Assembly (NCBI GenBank): GCA_973895155.1
Contig: OZ316897.1
Location: 20,026,001-20,090,000, forward strand
Reading direction: 5' to 3'
Length of the DNA: 64,000 nt
Origin: Marsupella aquatica
Lineage: Eukaryota > Marchantiophyta
Shown: piece by piece, positions 57,301-64,000 of the stretch
Layout: each line of letters opens with the position of its first letter
How positions within the stretch are numbered: the stretch's first letter is position 1
The notes under the pieces: model-generated
Told to the model about the DNA's origin: nothing
Database searches by the model: none
What the model saw: the letters and a program-made list of their open reading frames with translations, nothing else
Translations under genes and position numbers: made by a program

Positions 57301-60300
57301 AAGACACCAAGGGCTGAAACCTGCAAGAGGTAGTACTTGGGAATCAGAAAGTAGGCTTGAAACAACCTCAGTATTAGTTCCATCTTTAGCACCATGGAAA
57401 AGAGACTTTAGAAGACTTTGTGAACATTAATATCTCAAATTTGCCTATTCAAGCACAAAATTCATTCTTTTCAACCAGAGGAGCCAAGAAGGACCGCTTT
57501 GCAAGGATTAAAAATGTCAGGTAAGCAGGAAGAGTGCAATTGGTGAAAGTAAGAGCAGGGCCATCTAAGTGAACGAAATCTTGACTGACATTTCATAATT
57601 GACATGTGTAGAGTGTGGTCCTGAGGTCTTTGCAATTGCATACCTCATGATTCCTTACATTGGTACTCGATGTCTGACCCTGGCCGCTCTTAGTAAACAT
57701 TACACTATACACAGTGTCATAAGTTGCCAATAGAGCCCCAACAATGCATAAGGATGCATGGACAATATTGTGACCAACATTTCGCTCTCGACCGAATCTA
57801 CTGATTGTGGTGACAGTTGAAGCAGTTTTTACTGGAGGTATCCATTCAGCTACAAGGATCCTTGGTGTGGAAAAACTCATAACCCTCAAGGAATAGCTTG
57901 TCACCTGCCTTCCAACGGTCAAGTTTCAAAGTCAGAATAGAACTGCTGCTTTAAATACATGACTATCATACCATTGTACTCGGAGATTCTCTTTACGCAG
58001 CAGTTGCGGTGGAGCCTGGTGCACTACAGACTAAAAGTTACACTCTTATATTCGAGTCATACCGGAATTATATTTTCTTGTCATTAGATGCTAGGTACTA
58101 GAGGACCCGCAGTATGTTTTCGATTGTTTCTGAAATGGGAGACCTTGGCATGTGAAGTATTGAGATCAAACTTAAATTCCAGAGAGAAAATAGAAATTAA
58201 ATCCATTAATTCAAAATATCTGCCCATATCCTTGAGAAGACCTAGGATTGTCGAATACATTTTGTTAGGTAGGGGAACATTCCAAGTCGATCTGCTTGCA
58301 ACAAATCGCTTATACCTGAACAAGCCAGTCACCTGATATGACTAACGCAGCCAGAGTATTGTGCTCTCTCTCCAGCCCATGTATGCAAGATTCTTTCTCT
58401 ACTTCTCCATTCACATCAATGATCTCGGTCCTGTCCTGCAATGGAGCACCTTAAATTATTCTCTGTACGACTTATCTTCTCTAGCCTTACAAATTAACAG
58501 CCAAGTTGTAACGTTACTCGAGTCCTAACAGACAACCATGACTGTAAAGCTAAGCTATTACCTGTGCAGCATACGCGAGGAGGATGTGTGTGTGATACTT
58601 GGAATGCGTATTCCATTTGAGAGGTATCATTTGTGGTATGCCACGGACCTATTCATAAAAAGGAAAGTAGTTAAAATCAGAATGACCAGGATCATCTGAA
58701 ATTTATACCTTAAGAAGCAAAAGAACAGAATCGATAGCAAGTCCAAAGCCCCGTCGATATGGATGCAATTGAGCTTCTTCAGCAACGAGCAACTAAACTA
58801 TTTTCCTCAAGAACTTACCAACGAATGTTATCCGTGCATGCTTGGTATTACTTGTCGGTTGAGATTAAAATTATATTTTACCTACGCTATAAAAATGGTG
58901 AAAAAGAGGTAGTGGAACACTGAAAAAACCTTATCCTCCAAGTGCCTGATTGTGTTGAAAATCATTCCCACGGTGCCCCTGCGGTGACATAAGTTTTGCA
59001 CATATACGATGTAAATGTCTCTCTCCTCTAAGAGTAGCTCTCTCCTATGTCAAATAGATAGTCAAGCCGCACTGAAAAGTCCCTCGCGTTGGCATTCTGT
59101 CATATGGCTACAAAAGAACATACAAATAAGGGCAACTACGGAACATCAAGCGCTACCATTCGTTCAATGGATCCAGGTCTAGCAATAAACGACGGCCGTA
59201 CCTCTTTACTGAAACTCTGAAGTGACGATCTTTCTAAGCTATGCCATGCCAAATTGGGTCTAGTATGATACAAAGGGGCTGCAGAATGGACACGATTTTT
59301 TACCTGCGAATTGTTGCGTTAGGCGCACTTCCACAAGCAATTACAAGAAGCTGTTGTCCCCATAGGTCATCAATCAATATCATGTCACGAACATACGTGA
59401 CATCCTGCTCTGAGGACAGCTGCATCAAGCTTTCCTCCATGTACCAACGCGAAAGTCCTTGCAGTTTCATATCACCTACTTTTGAGGATGACAGGGAAGA
59501 GCTCGTTGGATTTCTGTCGAGGTTCTGGTCTTCAGCCCTAGAAAGCAGAGCATGACTTAAACCTGCTTCACCCATTAAAGGAGGATAAAGTGTGAAGAAT
59601 CTTGAGTTGCTTGTCTTCCTGGAGGAAAAGAACATGAATTTTTCCACATTCCTTCCGTTATCCTCGTTGACGTGTAGAAGTAGCAAAATCTGACAGAAAC
59701 ACGATAAACATCATGAAAATTACAGAATAACGTTTTGAACAGAAACCCACGTAGACTATCTTTCATGAGTGCAAAGTAGAGTTACATGCAATACTTTTTC
59801 TCTTCCGAAAAGCGTTTCTACTCCAATGAAGGCTCGTTGCCTCGCATACGAGCCAAGTAGAGGACCCAATGTGTCTCAGGTTTGTAACACTCACGTGTAC
59901 TGGTGAAGAGGAACTTGACTCCTTCACTCGCTCGATGAGGTGCTGTTCCCATGACTTCAAGTCTACAACATATAGAACTCCTGAGCTATCGCCAAGCACC
60001 TGCTTGAGCCAACGGCGACTTATAACAGTTGCATGCCTGGATAATACAAACACGACCTTTAGTTTCTGATTGTTGAGAATTATCCCACTGAAAATGACTT
60101 ATCAAGTTTTCATAGACGAATTCCAAATGTAGACTCACCAAGCAGTGATCTTTGATGGCTTCAACACAACTTAGAGGCCCATCCAAACGCATAGTGAAGC
60201 AGAGAGATGTGCGGAAACTCCTTGAATTAATAAAAAGAAGCCCTTTGCTAGATATGACTAACACCCCATTCGCACTTTCTTGGGACCAAGGTAGCAGAAA

Positions 60301-62521
60301 CCTTGAAGTTCCATGCAGATTACTGTCATTCAAGAAAGCACACTGTCATTGGACAGATATCAAAACATTTGAGCTTTCAACTCACCAACAGACATGAAAG
60401 GAGACAAGTTGAATAGGATTTGCATGGACAACGAATCCACATTACTCTGTTCAGAAATGGAAAGCACAGATCTTGGGCTTTGTGTATCGATATTTCAGTG
60501 TTTTATAAAACATCGTTTGCATGGGTAAATTATAATTCGGTCCTGCAATTCTGATTCTCCAAGATTCTTGAATTCCAATGTCCGCAAGCTTAGAGCTATA
60601 GAAACCAACACCAAAGGCTCGACTAAATGTTGCAACCGTACCTTATCCTCCAAGGCCCGCGAAGTATCTTCCCCTCCGCTAGGTCAAGTGCAAAGCACTC
60701 TACTGTGATCAATTCATAAATGAGACCTGTGAATGAATTAGCACTATTACTTTCATAGCGATTGTACGAAACCTAGATAAGAAATAGAAATCCGGAAATC
60801 TAGCAAGTTCCTGAGTTTCAACTATTCGATCATGCTATCCAAAGACCTAGACGTTTCGAATTTAAGTTGTCACCGACTCCAATTGAAAGGGCCAATCTCT
60901 AAGGAAGTACACCGACGATAAGTTCAAAGGTTACCGTCTTGAGCTGAGAGCACTACCAGCAGGGGATGTGCTTTCCAATCCAAGCCTTCCATGAAGGCCA
61001 GGTCCAAAATAGTTGGGACTTTTTGTATTTGTGAAGCTATACTACCAATTCCGAGTTCTTCCTTCATTTTCATGTGATACTCATTTAAGAGGGGCTTGTG
61101 AGAGACTGCCCCATCAGAGTTTGTCCTTTGGTAGTGAGTTACTGGTACCCATGCAGCAAAAAGTACTTGAATCAAGCTTTCATACACGGCCATTGCCACC
61201 AAGGTGATACTTCTGATCTGCAAGATGGTAAGCCCAATGTCAAGATGGTGGATGCAAACTATCCGCTAAATCGGTCTGGTCGAAGTTAAAAATAATGTCC
61301 ACAAGATGACCCCGTACGATAAATCTAGAAACGAACGCACATGCACGAGGCAAAGAGAGAAGTTCCCAGAGAGCGATCAAGCACATGCACGAGGCAGAGA
61401 GAGAAGTTCCCAGAGAGCGATCAAGCACATGCATACTTAGCACCAAAATCCAAAGCAAATGGCGAAATGCTCAATTGAAGCTCTAATACGTCCATTCCAT
61501 TAAAACCCTGGACTTCCCATTCACCATTCAGTTATTAAAGCTACAATCAATGTACATGTAACAAACTCAGTTAGATTTTGTCGAACATACCTTGCCAAAC
61601 CAATCTTTCGCTCCAATATCACTCTCTCTCGATCTTTCAAGAACGGAGCCCAGTGGTGTGTCGCCTCTAAATCTCAAAGGCTTGGAGAAAATGGAGTGAT
61701 GTAATACTGGTTCCATTTTCTCCCTTTCTGTGGACACGACCTTAATGGCCGCATGTTCTATACCAGAGACTGACCACTCGAGGACAGTGATGCTTCCCTT
61801 GTCATCTGTAACCTACATTCAAGTGATGCCCAAAAGGAAAATCAAACAAACGCGGAGGGTTAAGGGTGACATGAGAAGTGTGTACAGACCCGGACAAGCA
61901 TAATGCTGTGAAACAACCAAATCCGGTAAAATAAGCAGTAATAAGAAAAGAGTAGAAAACGGGCAGACCAGTAATCGATCGAAAATAGTTGGGGAAGGGT
62001 TGCTATAGCCCCAGGGATTCTGCAACAGAGCACAATTACAGACTGTCAACCCAATCTCTGTGCTAGCGACCATGATTGGAGTCGCTTCCTCTGTTTCCCA
62101 GACCTCCAATGCCATCTGCATAATGCAGAGAACCTCTGGTTATCAATTCGTTCCCAGTCGCTCTGACGATCTTGAACAACTTAAAAACACTAATGCAACA
62201 TAGATGCTGCACAATCCGGGATGTCGCAAACTTTGATTAATAACTTGAATCTGCTATATATTTCTGTACTGTACTTTGAAGCTTCATGTAACAGCTGTGG
62301 TATTTTTAATTCCTTGGTGCATCTCGTACCTCTTTGAAAATTATAAGTTGCCTTACATTGGGCCGTGTGAATGACCCTACTGCGGCAGCTGAGACCAGGC
62401 CGCTCCGCTGCATTTGTTGATATGAAATGCTCGGCATGGTACGCACATGTATGCCTTCTGATTGAATTATTCCAGTTATAACCCGATTACAATCTTGGCT
62501 GGCGAAATCAATCCGCACGTT
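51922..62521 (-). CDS. DDB1/CPSF-A/SF3b3 superfamily protein, >20 exons
   Basis: Large beta-propeller protein of the family containing DDB1, CPSF160 and SF3b130; it is closest in layout to the uncharacterised plant CPSF-A-like proteins (about 1,380 aa). Supported exons (minus strand): 62521-62330, 62115-61969, 61812-61591, 61217-60935, 60726-60642, 60322-60139, about 60080-59895, about 59877-59786, 59689-59304, 58792-58709, 58648-58562, 58435-58333, 57904-57644, 57320-57135, 56707-56232, 55948-55847, 55540-about 55460, about 55370-55257, 55066-54989, 54733-54528. Hallmarks: VGSFTRPNVRQLIIFKE at the N-terminus, LLVTDDKGSITVLEWS across the exon 2/3 join, LIYELITVECFALDLAEGK, IACGSAPNATIRR, ILLAYAAQDRTEIIDVNGE, YSLRVMSFSTPRILVAEW, QSLIVGTSDGSVIYFE and NGLLVFSKDGHLVLGHLS. 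Most junction phases agree. Members act as scaffolds in ubiquitin ligases, cleavage/polyadenylation or splicing; which role applies is unknown. The true start may lie upstream (an in-exon ATG is at 62437), and the part below 54500 is provisional. Confidence 0.7.
61338..61434. repeat. 44-bp intronic tandem repeat, 2 copies
   Basis: Inside the intron between exons 3 and 4 of the CPSF-A-like gene, a unit beginning catgcacgaggca and containing agagagaagttcccagagag occurs at 61340 and 61384, followed by the start of a third. Confidence 0.85.
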
Positions 62522-62840
62522 CTACAAATACATGACCTGGTGATATTTTTCAATGATGGGTTCTCTCTCAATTTCATGAGAATTGATCATCTCACTTGCA
62601 AACTTGCCATCTCCTCTTCATCTTTTTGGCAAACATAGCCCCTCTGCATTGACTACTTCAGGGATTAATGCTGTTCAGGGGAGGCATCGGAGGCTATCCT
62701 TGATCAGACTAGGTTCAAAGAAATAAATGCAACCTCAAATGGCTTTTCTAGTTGGTCCCAATGCCGAAGCTTGGTTGGAGCAGGGCATTACTTATTATGA
62801 TCCAGAACAGGACAGTAGATGCTCTCCTGACGGTCGCTCC
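62522..62840. other. Presumed upstream region of the CPSF-A-like gene
   Basis: An upstream first exon may be here, because the frame is open across the splice acceptor at 62522, but no coding piece could be identified. No promoter element is clear. Confidence 0.35.
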
Positions 62841-62843
62841 CAA

Positions 62844-62896
62844 GGTAGCTCCCTGGTAGCTCCCTGGTAGCTCCCTGGTAGCTCCCTGGTAGCTCT
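62844..62896. repeat. 11-bp tandem repeat (ggtagctccct), 4-5 copies
   Basis: Perfect copies of the 11-bp unit follow one another and decay at the right edge into gtagctctcg. Confidence 0.9.
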
Positions 62897-62929
62897 CGTG
62901 TTGGCTGTGTCCAACATGCAGTTGAAGGA

Positions 62930-63300
62930 ATGTCTATTCTCCAGGTTGGATCATCACAACTCCATCACATCTACAATGCATTGCTTGGTTGTTGGACTGT
63001 AATGTAACCCATTTGGCATGAACTCATCTGAACTTGATGGCAGTTATGCTCAGGGTATTGCTGGATATAGTTTCGCTGCAATGTGAGCTTGTAAAAGAGA
63101 GACAAACCAACTAAAAAAGTGTCTATTCTTCAGGTTAAGTCATCACAGCTCCAGGCATCCTATCTATTGCCGAATGCATGGCTTGGTGGTTGGGGTGTAT
63201 TGTAATCCGTTGGAATTCATTTCAAGCTGATTGCAGTTATGCTCGGGGATTGCTAGACACGGGTTTGTTGCAGTGTGAACTTGTGAAAGAGTGATAAGTT
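62930..63300. repeat. ~188-bp tandem duplication
   Basis: The block starting tgtctattctccaggtt (62932) recurs from 63121 with about a quarter of positions changed. Shared phrases include catcacaactcca/catcacagctcca, ttgcttggttgttgg/ggcttggtggttgg and gcagttatgctc. Confidence 0.8.
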
Positions 63301-63365
63301 ATGGTCTACTTCGGCTGTTGACTTGTCAGCCTTGCATGCAGTAGTGATATACTGCAGTAATATAG

Positions 63366-63409
63366 TCCTTCCTATATTACTGGTATACTGCAGTAATATG
63401 GGAAGGACC
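63366..63409. repeat. 17-bp-arm hairpin
   Basis: Gtccttcctatattact (63366-63382) pairs with agtaatatgggaaggac (63393-63409) with one mismatch, around a 10-nt loop. The word tactgcagtaatat occurs twice around it. Confidence 0.8.
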
Positions 63410-64000
63410 GTGCCTGGTGTGTTTTGCCATGCAGTTATCCGAAATTGCAATGTCTTGGTTTTGGGCAAGATCTTGAAATTTTGTAAATCAGGTTTTTATT
63501 ATTCTAAATAAACATATGTAGGCTTGAGGCCAATATTTTGAGTCAAAAATGACTGAACTCTAATATTATATAGAATAATAATATATAGAATTATATGCGT
63601 GGGCTTTTGACCATTTTTCTGGCTCACAATTGGTTGCACTCTGTGTTTCCCCCTTTATTGTGTTTCTTGCAGTTGGGATCCTGTCTCACAGTATGATGCC
63701 TTTCAATTGTTCTTTGCAGTTTATTATATACTTTGGTATGCCTTGGTCCTGGAGGTCCAATCTACTACCCCTCTAGGCTCTTCATCTTATACCAACCCCC
63801 AGAAATGGGAGGGATAGATTGAGGGCCCTAGAAAAACTTCTAAACCTTCTTTAATTTCAGGAAAAAAACAATTGCTGTAAATCAGGATTTTGTAACTTTC
63901 AAGCCCATTCACACCTTTGCAGTTCATGATTGAAGCCAATCAACCATGACATTGGGATGGGCCCAAAACCGGGGCAAGGTTATTTTTGTGCATGGCAGGG
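63410..64000. other. AT-rich end of window, nothing recognised
   Basis: Contains a short TA-rich stretch (63560-63595) and no supported gene. Confidence 0.4.

Overview
The window is nuclear DNA of a land plant. The genes are split by short GT-AG introns, spacing is wide and repeat-rich, and several genes belong to plant or plastid families (YlmG/YGGT, NADPH-cytochrome P450 reductase, plant-type nitrobindin). Short introns, an Mpr1-like acetyltransferase and an endonuclease-less non-LTR-type reverse transcriptase fit a seed-free plant (moss, liverwort, lycophyte or fern) better than a flowering plant or conifer. That placement is inference; I cannot name the species.

Layout. 1-7.9 kb holds transposon remains: a candidate Copia LTR end, a broken Copia RNase H fragment, and a GC-rich reverse-transcriptase element on the minus strand with one frame break. 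7.9-19.8 kb has no gene I can support. It holds hairpins, LTR-like fragments in opposite orientation, a ~0.95 kb fold-back element and a 94-bp tandem array. 19.9-26.8 kb is the NADPH-cytochrome P450 reductase gene: 18 exons that all join in frame to 684 codons, behind a GC-rich, microsatellite-rich 5' region with a 72-bp tandem repeat. 28.5-29.1 kb is an intronless Mpr1-like GNAT acetyltransferase. 29.4-33.6 kb is layered tandem duplications. 33.6-39.6 kb carries two minus-strand DnaJ-like genes with duplicated flanks: one with an intact HPD motif, one shortened and without it. A satellite-bearing pogo-like element and a 25-G run lie between them. 39.7-44.5 kb is repeats without a supported gene.

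44.6-47.3 kb is a YlmG/YGGT chloroplast membrane protein gene whose last exon is present twice in tandem, both copies open and splice-competent. 48.7-50.8 kb is a four-exon nitrobindin. 51.9-62.5 kb is a long minus-strand gene of the DDB1/CPSF-A/SF3b3 superfamily. About twenty exons are assigned with consistent phases, one point shows an apparent frame break, and the C-terminal part is provisional. 62.6-64 kb is tandem repeats and a hairpin.

The genes do not form a pathway. They are separate housekeeping or redox genes (P450 electron supply, haem-binding nitrobindin, chloroplast membrane YlmG, J-domain co-chaperones) in repeat-rich DNA. The points most worth following are the duplicated YlmG terminal exon, the HPD-less DnaJ duplicate, the Mpr1-like acetyltransferase with its fungal-looking signature, and the 23-bp perfect hairpin near 7.95 kb. 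I found nothing I would call a wholly new system.
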